The translations under genes and the position numbers were made by a program. Below, piece by piece: positions 56,449-64,000 of a stretch of DNA of 64,000 nucleotides. The notes below the pieces were generated by a model. That model did no database searches and had not been told where the DNA came from. It saw nothing but the letters and a program-made list of their open reading frames with translations. Source of the stretch: Lachnospiraceae bacterium (lineage in GTDB: Bacteria; Bacillota_A; Clostridia; Lachnospirales; Lachnospiraceae); the NCBI GenBank assembly GCA_900764695.1, contig CAAFOY010000084.1, forward strand, positions 1 through 64,000, given 5' to 3'. Every line of letters begins with the position of its first letter. The stretch's first letter is position 1.

Positions 56449-57051
56449 CTAATTTACAGTTATATCATTTTGTATATTTTCAAAAGTAGAATCTCCAATT
56501 CCTGACACATTCTTTATGTCTTCTATTGTCTGAAACTTTCCATTCTTCTCCCTGTATTCTATTATAGCCTTAGCCCTTGTTTCACCTACTCCTGAAAGAC
56601 TCTGTAGTTCTTCAGGTGTCGCTGTATTAATATTTATCAAAGCATTATCACTATCTGTATTCTGCACAATATCAGTGTCCTGCTCCTGACTTTTCTTATA
56701 TTCTTTCTTAGACAATATATGAATCTGTTGTCCATCATATACTGTCTCTGCAAGATTTAAATATTCTTTCTGGGCATTTTTTGTCATGCCCCCTGCTAAC
56801 TCTATTGCCTGATATAATCTTGCTTCATTTTCTAATTTATAAACACCCGGGCTTTCAACTTCTCCACTTAAATATACATAAATATGATTTTTATTTTCTG
56901 TATATTCATAACTCTCTTCAATTGTTTCTTCGTTAATCATTATTTCCTTAGAATCATCGCATCCCGTTAAAATAATACCTGCACATATCATCAACACTAC
57001 AATGCTTACATTCTTTGTAAAATAACTTAATTTATTTAATATTCTGTACAT
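56449..57051 (-). CDS. comEA: Competence DNA receptor ComEA, apparently a lipoprotein
   Basis: ComEA binds double-stranded DNA at the cell surface and hands it to the channel. The 200 residues have an N-terminal hydrophobic segment ending in ILTGC, a good lipobox, so anchoring may be by lipid rather than by the single membrane helix of Bacillus ComEA. The SLBB domain (YVYLSGEVESPGVYKLENEA) lies at about 52-115. A flexible linker leads to the tandem helix-hairpin-helix domain (about 138-200) with ININTATPEELQSLSGVGETRAKAII and IEDIKNVSGIGDSTF. AGGAGG precedes the ATG. Between it and comEC lie a two-component system and the GerMN gene. Confidence 0.92.
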   Translation of the reverse strand: MYRILNKLSYFTKNVSIVVLMICAGIILTGCDDSKEIMINEETIEESYEYTENKNHIYVYLSGEVESPGVYKLENEARLYQAIELAGGMTKNAQKEYLNLAETVYDGQQIHILSKKEYKKSQEQDTDIVQNTDSDNALININTATPEELQSLSGVGETRAKAIIEYREKNGKFQTIEDIKNVSGIGDSTFENIQNDITVN

Positions 57052-57181
57052 TTTTCCTCCTTTTTACGGAGTTTCCCTTAAACGTACACAATAATAATAC
57101 CTAATAAAATTTCAAATCGCAATATCCAAATACCTGATTTTATTGATTTTATTTAATATTAATCTACTTTATATGCTAACT

Positions 57182-57610
57182 TTATTTTTTAAATATAAAT
57201 ATACCCACAACGGCTAAAACAACTCCCACTAATTTACTCCACTCAAAAGGTACCTTTTCCACTCCAAATATTCCAAAAACTTCTATCAGATATGCAACAA
57301 CAATCTGAGAAATAACAATTATCAGTACAGCCTGCGCCAGGCCAAGATTATCCATACTTTTAATTACTGTCCATGTAATTACTGCCCCTATAGTTCCACC
57401 AAGAAGCATGTATTTATGTTCTACATTAAATATTGCAGTCATACTTTCCCTGCCTGTTACAAACCATGCAATTATGCAGACAATTAAAGCTGTAAACTGT
57501 ACCCAGCTGTTTGCGACCCACATACTTGAACTTTCCGTTACTTTCGTATTAAAAACTCCCTGAATACTCATTAGAGCTCCTGAAATTAATGCAATAATAA
57601 AACCCCACAT
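57182..57610 (-). CDS. Small DMT-type membrane protein (DUF606/YdcZ-like)
   Basis: The 142 residues form four to five membrane helices (GFIIALISGALMSIQGVFNTKV first, VVAYLIEVFGIF and VVGIFIFKK last), the half-size EamA-like fold called DUF606 or YdcZ. Such proteins form homo- or hetero-dimers; substrates are unknown. The start ATG (57610) lies within a long hairpin and the ribosome site GGGAGG is in its loop. The preceding gene is argD, 46 bases upstream, so it may be cotranscribed with the arginine operon, for instance as an exporter of an amino acid or intermediate (inference). Confidence 0.85.
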   Translation of the reverse strand: MWGFIIALISGALMSIQGVFNTKVTESSSMWVANSWVQFTALIVCIIAWFVTGRESMTAIFNVEHKYMLLGGTIGAVITWTVIKSMDNLGLAQAVLIIVISQIVVAYLIEVFGIFGVEKVPFEWSKLVGVVLAVVGIFIFKK

Positions 57611-57648
57611 AATACTTTCCTCCCTTTTGAAGTATTATGTGAGGTTTT
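57599..57648 (-). promoter_or_regulatory. 19-bp hairpin enclosing the start codon of the DUF606 gene
   Basis: Arms AAAACCTCACATAATACTT and AAGTATTATGTGGGGTTTT pair over all 19 positions (one U-G), with a 12-base loop CAAAAGGGAGGA that contains the ribosome site. The start codon is inside the stem. The structure lies directly after the argD stop (57656). It could block translation unless ribosomes ending argD open it. Confidence 0.75.
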
Positions 57649-57655
57649 GAAATTT

Positions 57656-58840
57656 TTATACTAATGACTTTCTTAATATTTCTATCATTTCATCAACATT
57701 TTCTTTTGTTATCGTAAGTGGTGGTACCATTCTTAATACATCGCTTCCGGCTGAAATTACTAATAAACCATTTTCAATAGCCTTATTAACTGTATCTCCT
57801 ACAGGTGTTGTAAGGACAAGTCCCTGCATAAATCCTTTTCCTCTTCTTGCAGTTACATTGTCAAAATCTTTAACTATTTCATCCAATTTTTCTTCCAAAT
57901 ATGGAGCAACTTCATTTACATTTTCTACGATTTTTTCTTCTTTAAATAAATCAAATACCGTAGAAACTGCTGCAGTAGCTAATGGATTTCCACCATATGT
58001 AGTTCCGTGATCTCCCGGTACTAACGAGTTACATGTTTTTTCTCCTGCAACAAATGCTCCAACAGGAACACCACAACCTAATGCTTTTGCTACTGTAACG
58101 ATGTCCGGTTTTATTCCATAATGTTCATAAGCAAACATTTTGCCTGTTCGTCCCATTCCACACTGAATTTCATCACAAATCATTATTATATCATTTTCAT
58201 CACAAAGCTTTCTTATTCCTTTGATAAATTCTTCATCTGCAGGATATATTCCACCTTCGCCCTGAAGTGTTTCTAAAACAATCGCGCATGTTTTATCAGT
58301 TATTAATGACTCAACGCTTTCAAGATTGTTGTACTCAGCAAATTTTATTCCATCAATCATAGGTCCAAATGGTTCCTGATAATGTGCATTTCCTGTAACT
58401 GCCAACGCTCCTAATGTTCTTCCGTGAAAAGAATGGTTCATAGCTATAATTTCATGATTTGCATGACCGTCCCTGTCATACGCATATCTTTTAGCCATTT
58501 TTATAGCACCTTCAATTGCCTCTGTTCCACTATTTGTGAAAAACACTTTTTTAAGACCTGTTGCCTCAACAACTTTTTGTGCTGCTTCAATTGCCGGTAC
58601 ATTGTAATATAAATTAGAAGTGTGTATTACCTTGTCAATCTGCGCTTTCAATGCATCATTATATTTTTTATTATTATATCCTAATGCAAATACAGCAATT
58701 CCTGCTGCAAAGTCCAAATATTTCTTTCCATTTACATCATACAAATATACTCCGTCGCCTTTTTCTATTACAATTTTAAATCTGTTGTATGTATGTACTA
58801 AAAATTGCTCTGCTTTATCCATATATTCCTGAGCTGTCAT
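57656..58840 (-). CDS. argD: Acetylornithine aminotransferase
   Basis: ArgD makes N-acetylornithine from N-acetylglutamate semialdehyde with glutamate as amino donor. From ATG 58840 (AAGGAG upstream) it has 394 residues. Class III aminotransferase motifs are present: FFTNSGTEAIEGAIKMAKRYA, IMICDEIQCGMGRTGKMFA, VTVAKALGCGVPVGAFVAGE (Schiff-base Lys) and HGTTYGGNPLATA. The first residues of a longer frame (58873) lie in the dispersed repeat. It is the last arg gene in argC-argJ-argB-argD. Confidence 0.96.
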   Translation of the reverse strand: MTAQEYMDKAEQFLVHTYNRFKIVIEKGDGVYLYDVNGKKYLDFAAGIAVFALGYNNKKYNDALKAQIDKVIHTSNLYYNVPAIEAAQKVVEATGLKKVFFTNSGTEAIEGAIKMAKRYAYDRDGHANHEIIAMNHSFHGRTLGALAVTGNAHYQEPFGPMIDGIKFAEYNNLESVESLITDKTCAIVLETLQGEGGIYPADEEFIKGIRKLCDENDIIMICDEIQCGMGRTGKMFAYEHYGIKPDIVTVAKALGCGVPVGAFVAGEKTCNSLVPGDHGTTYGGNPLATAAVSTVFDLFKEEKIVENVNEVAPYLEEKLDEIVKDFDNVTARRGKGFMQGLVLTTPVGDTVNKAIENGLLVISAGSDVLRMVPPLTITKENVDEMIEILRKSLV

Positions 58841-58863
58841 TTCATTTCTCCTTGTATAAATAT

Positions 58864-58934
58864 ATTGCCACATCCTTTGATTGTTGGCTAATTATAGGAA
58901 ATATTTATAGAAAAACTCTCTTCATTTTGTTTTC
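58864..58934 (-). repeat. Dispersed ~80-bp repeat, copy B (leader of argD)
   Basis: Homologous to 17525-17602 in front of rpiA, with about two thirds identity over its length. It begins right after the argB stop and ends before the argD ribosome site. A possible mini-frame on the minus strand (MKRVFL) matches MNEVHFL in copy A, but has no good ribosome site here. Confidence 0.6.
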
Positions 58935-59848
58935 TATTCATTCCCAAATTTTTCCTGGTCATCTGCTAAAATAGCTGTTCCGATACCTTTATTTGTAAAT
59001 ATTTCAAGTAATAAGCAGTGTGGAATTCTTCCATCTAAAATATGTACTCGTGAAACGCCATTGTTAATAGCATTTATACAGTTATTAATCTTAGGAAGCA
59101 TTCCTCCCTGAATAGTTCCATCCGCAATCAAATTTTTTGCTTCAGATACTGTCATTTCAGAAATAACTGTATTTGGATCATCCTTATCCATATAAACACC
59201 TTCTGTATCTGTAAGGAATGCCAATTTTTCTGCATTTACTGCTTCTGCGATTGCACTTGCAGCATCATCAGCATTAATATTATATCCGTGGAAATCTTCA
59301 TCCAATCCTATCGGACATACAATAGGAAGGAAATCCTTTTCTATCAAATCTAAAAGGATATCCGGATTTACCTTTGTTACTTCTCCTACATATCCAATAT
59401 CTTCACCCTGTGAATATTTCTTTTTAACATTAAGCATGCCACCGTCTTTACCACTTATTCCGATTGCTTTTACGCCAAGCTGTTCCACAATCTGAACAAG
59501 TTGTTTATTTACTTTATTAAGGACCATTTCCGCAACTTCTAATGTATCTTCATCTGTTACTCTTAATCCGTTTATGAATTTTGGCTCCATTCCAAGCTTA
59601 TTAACAAAACCGCTTATTGCTTTACCTCCACCATGAACGATGATTGGCTTAAATCCTACTAATTTCAAAAGAGTAATATCCTGTATTACACTCTGCATAA
59701 AGTTTTCATCAAGCATAGCACTTCCGCCGTATTTAATAACAATAATTTTTCTGCTAAATCTCTGAATATAAGGTAACGCTTCAATTAATACATTTCCTTT
59801 TTCAATCCATTTTTCCATCTCAAGTTCTTTTGATCCCTTCATAATCAT
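58934..59848 (-). CDS. argB: Acetylglutamate kinase
   Basis: ArgB phosphorylates N-acetylglutamate. The 304 residues have [15 protein letters not shown], the GGGKAISGF glycine loop, and a nucleotide-binding part with [15 protein letters not shown] and [16 protein letters not shown]. It is of the arginine-sensitive family by length and the N-terminal helix ([15 protein letters not shown]). Start at 59848 has a ribosome site AAGGATAGG; an internal ATG (MEKWIEKG) is an alternative. Likely feedback-inhibited by arginine (family knowledge). Confidence 0.95.
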   Translation of the reverse strand: MIMKGSKELEMEKWIEKGNVLIEALPYIQRFSRKIIVIKYGGSAMLDENFMQSVIQDITLLKLVGFKPIIVHGGGKAISGFVNKLGMEPKFINGLRVTDEDTLEVAEMVLNKVNKQLVQIVEQLGVKAIGISGKDGGMLNVKKKYSQGEDIGYVGEVTKVNPDILLDLIEKDFLPIVCPIGLDEDFHGYNINADDAASAIAEAVNAEKLAFLTDTEGVYMDKDDPNTVISEMTVSEAKNLIADGTIQGGMLPKINNCINAINNGVSRVHILDGRIPHCLLLEIFTNKGIGTAILADDQEKFGNE

Positions 59849-59899
59849 GGCCTGCCTATCCTTCTTTCTCTATTCCTTTTTTTATTATTAATTGCTTTT

Positions 59900-61120
59900 T
59901 TAACTTCTGTAATCTGCATTAATTGATACATATTCATGAGTCAAATCACATCCCCATGCTGTTGCTTCACAATCTCCCATTTTCACATCAGCAATTGTTG
60001 TAACTTCAGGCTCTGACAAAATCTTTGTAGCCATCTTTTCACTGTAATCTGTTGCTCTACCATTTTCAACTATTTTTAATTTTCCAACTTTGCTTTCAAA
60101 ATAAATATCTACACTATCAGGATTAAATTTAGCTGTTGAATATCCCATTGCACATAAGATTCTTCCCCAGTTTGCATCATGTCCGTAAATTGCTGCTTTT
60201 ACAAGACTTGATGTAACTACAGATTTCGCTAATGTAACTGCCTGTTCTTTTGATTCGCAGTTAATCATTTTTACTTCTAAAAGAGCTGTTGCCCCTTCAC
60301 CGTCTCCTGCAATCTTCTTTGATAAAGTTACTGTTACTTCATGTAATGCTTCTACAAATTTATAATAGTCTTTGTTCTTTTCAGTAATCTTTTTATTTTC
60401 TGCTAATCCATTTGCAAGTAATAATACTGTATCATTTGTGGATGTATCTCCATCTACAGAAATCATGTTAAATGTATCTTTTATATCATTACTTAATGCT
60501 TCATATAATAAATCTTTTGAAATGTTAACATCGGTTGTAATAAATCCTAACATTGTACACATATTTGGATGAATCATTCCTGATCCTTTACACATACCAC
60601 CAATTGTAACCTTCTTGCCACCTATCATTAATTCAACTGCTACTTCTTTTGGTACTGTATCTGTTGTCATTATTGCTTCCGCTGCCAAATGTCCACCTTC
60701 TAAACTTGCATCTAATGTAGGTACGAGCATTCCTATTCCGTTTACAATTTTATCCATAGGAAGCTGAGCTCCTATTACACCTGTAGATGCAACTAATACG
60801 CTTTCCTTGTTAATCCCAAGCATTGCTGCTGTTTCCTGTGCCATTTCTTCACAGTATTTCATGCCTTCTTCACCTGTGCATGCGTTAGCTACTCCGCTGT
60901 TACATACAACTGCCTGTGAAAATTCGTTTTCATATATCATTTTCTGATCCCATTTTACGGGAGCTGCTTTTACCTGATTTGTTGTAAATGTTCCTGCTGC
61001 TGTACAAGGTACAACACTGTATATCATTGCCATGTCTTTTTTATCTTTTTTTATTCCTGCGTTTAAGCCCATTGCTGAAAAGCCCTGTGGTGCTGTTACG
61101 CCGCCTTTTATTTTCTTCAT
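59900..61120 (-). CDS. argJ: Bifunctional ornithine acetyltransferase / N-acetylglutamate synthase
   Basis: ArgJ recycles acetyl from acetylornithine to glutamate. The 406-residue precursor is cut autocatalytically at the conserved site GEGATALLEV, before Thr, into alpha and beta chains. The start APQGFSAMGLNAGIKK and the glycine-rich PVKWDQ and VVCNSGVANACTGEEG motifs match the family. GGAGG precedes the ATG. Its leader contains the second repeat copy group described below. Whether it also makes N-acetylglutamate from acetyl-CoA cannot be read; no argA is near, so the cycle may rely on it. Confidence 0.96.
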   Translation of the reverse strand: MKKIKGGVTAPQGFSAMGLNAGIKKDKKDMAMIYSVVPCTAAGTFTTNQVKAAPVKWDQKMIYENEFSQAVVCNSGVANACTGEEGMKYCEEMAQETAAMLGINKESVLVASTGVIGAQLPMDKIVNGIGMLVPTLDASLEGGHLAAEAIMTTDTVPKEVAVELMIGGKKVTIGGMCKGSGMIHPNMCTMLGFITTDVNISKDLLYEALSNDIKDTFNMISVDGDTSTNDTVLLLANGLAENKKITEKNKDYYKFVEALHEVTVTLSKKIAGDGEGATALLEVKMINCESKEQAVTLAKSVVTSSLVKAAIYGHDANWGRILCAMGYSTAKFNPDSVDIYFESKVGKLKIVENGRATDYSEKMATKILSEPEVTTIADVKMGDCEATAWGCDLTHEYVSINADYRS

Positions 61121-61141
61121 TATATTGCCTCCAAATTTTAC

Positions 61142-61156
61142 ATCTGCTTCGCAGAT
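61142..61156 (-). repeat. Mini-hairpin with a GAA triloop in the argJ leader
   Basis: ATCTGC-TTC-GCAGAT; on the transcribed (minus) strand the loop reads GAA. It is one of several such structures in the window's repeats. Confidence 0.6.
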
Positions 61157-61158
61157 TC

Positions 61159-61480
61159 CATCTCGCTGTGTTTACATTTGTGATTCCCTGACTTTCGCCA
61201 TTCTTTTCACATCGTCTCTTCGTTCCGATGTGCAACACGGCTTTCGCCGTGCTTCTCTAACCATACAAAACATATTGTTTGCAAGCTAGCTTGCCCTTTT
61301 GATTATCCATATTCAGCTCGATTCCAGTTGCTTTGCAACTTTCATCTCGCTGTGTTTACATTTGTGATTCCCCGGCTTTCGCCATTCTTTTCACATCGTC
61401 TCTTCGTTCCGATGTACAACACGGCTTTCGCCGTGCTTCTCTAACCATACAAAACATATTGTTTGCAAGCTAGCTTGCCC
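61159..61480. repeat. 138-bp tandem duplication between argC and argJ
   Basis: Two 138-bp copies, 61159-61296 and 61343-61480, differ at three positions. Each contains a hairpin CACGGC-TTTC-GCCGTG, a stem CACATCG / CGATGTG (imperfect in copy 2) and the palindrome GCAAGCTAGCTTGC. The 46-bp spacer between them holds a mini-hairpin AGTTGC-TTT-GCAACT. No open frame of interest. Confidence 0.9.
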
Positions 61481-61500
61481 AATATGTTTTGTATGGTTAG
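61441..61500 (-). repeat. 20-bp-arm hairpin after argC
   Basis: Perfect arms CTAACCATACAAAACATATT / AATATGTTTTGTATGGTTAG around a 20-base core with a palindrome. It begins 21 bases past the argC stop. The first repeat copy has only the left arm, so the element is incomplete there. It may end or protect the argC message. Confidence 0.8.
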
Positions 61501-61521
61501 TAGAATGGCGATAAGTTGTAC

Positions 61522-62562
61522 TTATGGGAACATTGGTACTTGTTGTAAGCCTTCGTTTTCCGGTAATCCAAATATTATATTCATGTTTTGGACTGCCTGG
61601 CCTGCTGCTCCTTTTATGAGGTTGTCAAGGGCTCCCATCATTATGATTCGTCCTGTTCTTTCATCTATTTTGAAGCTTACATCTACATAATTGCTTCCTT
61701 CTACCCATCTTGTTTCAGGTGGTGTTTCGTTTTCTAATACTCTTATAAACTGTTCTTTTTTATAATATTTATCGTAAACTGCTTTTACTTCTTCATATGC
61801 AACTTCTTTTTTGAGATTTGCGTATGCAGTTACTAATATTCCTCTCTGCATTGGTACTAAGTGTGGTGTGAAGTTTATAAGCACTTCTTCGCCTGCAGCA
61901 TATCCTAACTGCTCTTCTATTTCAGGTGTGTGTCTGTGTGTTCCTACACCATAAGCTTTTATGTTTTCATTTACTTCGCAAAATAAGTTTGGAACTTTTG
62001 CTCCTCTTCCTGCTCCTGACGTTCCTGATTTAGCATCTATAATAATTGATTTTGGATCAATTAATCCTTCTTTTACCATAGGATATATTGACAAAATGCT
62101 ACATGTAGTGTAACATCCCGGATTTGCAATCAATCTTGCTCCCTTTGTCTTTTCCCTATTTATTTCACATAATCCATAAACAGCTTCATCTATAAATTCA
62201 GGACTTTTGTGTTCTATCTTGTACCATTTTTCATAAGTAGCAACATCCTTAATTCGGAAGTCTGCACTTAAATCTATAATCTTTACCTTATTTAATATTT
62301 CTTCATTAACTAATGATGAACATAATCCCTGTGGTGTTGCCGTAAATATTACATCTACTTTATCTGCCAACTCTTCTATATTGTCATCCAGACATTTTTC
62401 ATCAACTATCTCAAACATATTCGCAAATACGTCTGCATATTTCTTATCTATATAGCTTCTTGAGCCATACCATACAACCTCTGCATCTTTATGCTGCTGA
62501 AGCAATCTTACTATTTCTACTCCCGCATATCCTGTAGCACCTATGATTCCTACTTTTATCAT
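61522..62562 (-). CDS. argC: N-acetyl-gamma-glutamyl-phosphate reductase
   Basis: ArgC reduces N-acetylglutamyl phosphate with NADPH. The 346 residues show GIIGATGYAGVEIVRLL (Rossmann), the catalytic cysteine in LIANPGCYTTCSIL, and the C-terminal conserved H in LVPMQRGILVTAYA. The start ATG lies after GAGGAGG. First gene of argC-argJ-argB-argD; the promoter is 62636-62664. Confidence 0.97.
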   Translation of the reverse strand: MIKVGIIGATGYAGVEIVRLLQQHKDAEVVWYGSRSYIDKKYADVFANMFEIVDEKCLDDNIEELADKVDVIFTATPQGLCSSLVNEEILNKVKIIDLSADFRIKDVATYEKWYKIEHKSPEFIDEAVYGLCEINREKTKGARLIANPGCYTTCSILSIYPMVKEGLIDPKSIIIDAKSGTSGAGRGAKVPNLFCEVNENIKAYGVGTHRHTPEIEEQLGYAAGEEVLINFTPHLVPMQRGILVTAYANLKKEVAYEEVKAVYDKYYKKEQFIRVLENETPPETRWVEGSNYVDVSFKIDERTGRIIMMGALDNLIKGAAGQAVQNMNIIFGLPENEGLQQVPMFP

Positions 62563-62635
62563 AACAGCCTCCTCTATTTATTCGGTAAAAAACTAACTAA
62601 ATTCTATAATTACCTATTTAATTGCCGTAACTTTT

Positions 62636-62664
62636 ATTTTAATCCTTTCCTTTATATATGTCAA
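62636..62664 (-). promoter_or_regulatory. Promoter of the argC operon
   Basis: Minus-strand TTGACA and TAAAAT with 17-base spacing, about 75 bases before the argC start. Confidence 0.75.
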
Positions 62665-62760
62665 AGATTGGTTACTGTAATCCTATCTTTTCTTATTAAA
62701 GATATAAATTTATTAATTTCTCTTTCTTTTGTCCGTGGTTCAGTATACATCTTTTATGTA

Positions 62761-62831
62761 TATTATGCAATATATTCTTTAAATTTTGCATAAAACAGCT
62801 CATTTTTAATTTTATCTTGCATTTTATACAT
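62761..62831. promoter_or_regulatory. Candidate arginine-repressor (ArgR/AhrC) sites upstream of argG
   Basis: GAATATATTGCATAAT-like sequence (62761-62778, minus strand) and ATGTATAAAATGCAA (62817-62831, minus strand) resemble the Bacillus ARG box CATGAATAAAAATKCAAK, the latter one base short. The second overlaps the -35 box of argG, which fits repression. Confidence 0.4.
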
Positions 62832-62845
62832 CATTGTTGTATAGT
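62817..62845 (+). promoter_or_regulatory. Promoter of argG
   Basis: TTGCAT and TATAGT with 17-base spacing, 34 bases before the argG start. Confidence 0.7.
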
Positions 62846-62878
62846 ATCAGATAGTAAAAATATTAATGGAGGAATCAC

Positions 62879-64000
62879 ATGAAAGAGAAAGTTGTTTTAG
62901 CATACTCAGGTGGACTTGATACTACTGCTATCATCCCTTGGTTAAAAGAAAATTATAATTATGATGTAGTTTGCTGTTGTGTAGACTGTGGACAGGGTGA
63001 AGAATTAGATGGTCTTGAAGAAAGAGCCAAATATTCAGGTGCTACTAAATTATATATAGAAGACATTACAGATGAATTTTGCGATGACTATATTGTTCCT
63101 TGCGTTCAGGCTGACGCCGTATATGAAAACAAGTACTTATTAGGTACTTCAATGGCTCGTCCGGGCATTGCAAAGAGATTAGTTGAAATTGCAAGAAAAG
63201 AAGGTGCTGTTGCTATTTGCCACGGTGCTACAGGTAAAGGTAATGACCAGATTCGTTTCGAGCTTAGTATCAAAGCTTTAGCTCCTGACATTAAGATTAT
63301 TGCTCCTTGGAGAGATGATAAGTGGAAAATGGATTCTCGTGAAGCTGAAATTGAATATTGTAAAGCTCATGGAATTGACCTTCCATTTGGTACAGATCAA
63401 AGTTACAGCCGTGACAGAAACTTATGGCACATCAGCCATGAAGGCTTAGAATTAGAAGATCCTGCAAATGAGCCAAACTATGAACATCTTTTAGTTTTAG
63501 GTGTTTCTCCTGAAAAGGCACCTGATGAACCTGAATATGTTACAATGACATTTGAAAAGGGTGTTCCTACTTCAGTTAACGGAAAGCAGATGAAAGTTTC
63601 TGACATCATTCGTGAATTAAACCGTCTTGGTGGAAAGCACGGAATTGGAATTATCGATATCGTTGAAAACCGTGTAGTTGGTATGAAATCACGGGGTGTT
63701 TATGAAACTCCAGGTGGAACAATTCTTATGGAAGCTCACAGACAGCTTGAAGAATTAGTTCTTGACCGTGCTACAATGGAAACAAAGAAAGATATGGGCA
63801 ACAAGTTAGCTCAGATTGTATACGAAGGAAAATGGTTTACTCCTCTTCGTGAAGCAGTTCAGGCATTTGTTGAATCAACTCAGGAATATGTTACAGGTGA
63901 AGTTAAATTCAAACTTTACAAAGGAAACATTATTAAAGCCGGAACAACTTCTCCATATTCATTATATAATGAAAGTCTTGCATCATTTACAACAGGTGAT
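62879..64000 (+). CDS. argG: Argininosuccinate synthase (partial, C-terminus cut off)
   Basis: ArgG joins citrulline and aspartate using ATP. ATG at 62879 follows GGAGG. The 374 codons in the window start [19 protein letters not shown] with the PP-loop SGGLDT, then [28 protein letters not shown] and [13 protein letters not shown]. The normal length is about 400, so the last 30 or so residues are beyond the right edge. It is divergent from argC; argH may follow outside the window. Confidence 0.96.
   Translation, partial: MKEKVVLAYSGGLDTTAIIPWLKENYNYDVVCCCVDCGQGEELDGLEERAKYSGATKLYIEDITDEFCDDYIVPCVQADAVYENKYLLGTSMARPGIAKRLVEIARKEGAVAICHGATGKGNDQIRFELSIKALAPDIKIIAPWRDDKWKMDSREAEIEYCKAHGIDLPFGTDQSYSRDRNLWHISHEGLELEDPANEPNYEHLLVLGVSPEKAPDEPEYVTMTFEKGVPTSVNGKQMKVSDIIRELNRLGGKHGIGIIDIVENRVVGMKSRGVYETPGGTILMEAHRQLEELVLDRATMETKKDMGNKLAQIVYEGKWFTPLREAVQAFVESTQEYVTGEVKFKLYKGNIIKAGTTSPYSLYNESLASFTTGD

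Noticed and set aside
61041..61238. Minus-strand open frame of 65 codons across the argJ start
   Set aside because: It overlaps argJ in another frame and the tandem duplication, and has no ribosome site.

Overview
The window reads as chromosomal DNA of a low-GC, spore-forming, obligately anaerobic gut-type Clostridium relative, most likely a Lachnospiraceae member (inference). The evidence is the AT-rich intergenic DNA, strong AGGAGG ribosome sites, sporulation genes (gpr, spoIIP, a GerMN lipoprotein), an oxygen-sensitive glycyl-radical ribonucleotide reductase as the only nrd genes here, and secreted glycan-binding proteins with Lys-rich FN3 tails. No phage, insertion-sequence transposase, CRISPR array, rRNA or tRNA was seen.

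The backbone is a broken-up version of the Firmicutes cluster comEA-comEC-holA / rpsT-gpr-spoIIP / lepA-hemW-hrcA-grpE-dnaK-dnaJ-prmA-rsmE-mtaB, mostly on the minus strand. From the left: mtaB (partial), a small HPr-like protein without the phosphorylatable His, thiI-nifS-rsmE-prmA, a secreted CBM/FN3 protein, dnaJ-dnaK-grpE-hrcA with a perfect CIRCE operator, a 239-bp inverted-repeat (MITE-like) element, hemW and lepA. From 15.8 to 25.2 kb lies an insert relative to that order: an RpiR-type regulator with rpiA and a Gfo/Idh/MocA oxidoreductase, a HAD phosphatase, trpS, a hotdog thioesterase, nrdD-nrdG with an exact NrdR box, and dut. Then follow spoIIP, gpr and rpsT.

From 28.2 to 49.5 kb a carbohydrate-use region separates rpsT from holA. 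A minus-strand operon encodes a sugar ABC importer (lipoprotein plus two permeases), a GH65-type phosphorylase, a HAD phosphatase and glucosamine-6-phosphate deaminase. It is followed by a secreted protein of about 1795 residues joining a beta-helix, several F5/8-type modules and a PIG-L deacetylase. Next come an MFS transporter, a secreted glycan-binding protein with a 52-residue peptide gene coupled behind it, a YesM/YesN-type two-component system, and an iron alcohol dehydrogenase (fucO-like) preceded by a structured leader of unknown class. A plausible reading is that the surface proteins bind and trim an amino-sugar-containing glycan, the importer takes up oligosaccharide, and the cytosolic phosphorylase and NagB feed glycolysis.

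From 49.6 to 57.1 kb are holA, comEC (apparently with an ATT start codon), a GerMN lipoprotein, a PhoR/PhoB-type two-component pair and comEA. The last 7 kb holds a small membrane protein of the DUF606 type and the arginine operon argC-argJ-argB-argD, divergent from argG, which runs off the right edge. Two dispersed-repeat families sit between genes here: an ~80-bp repeat shared by the rpiA and argD leaders, and a 138-bp near-perfect tandem duplication between argC and argJ.
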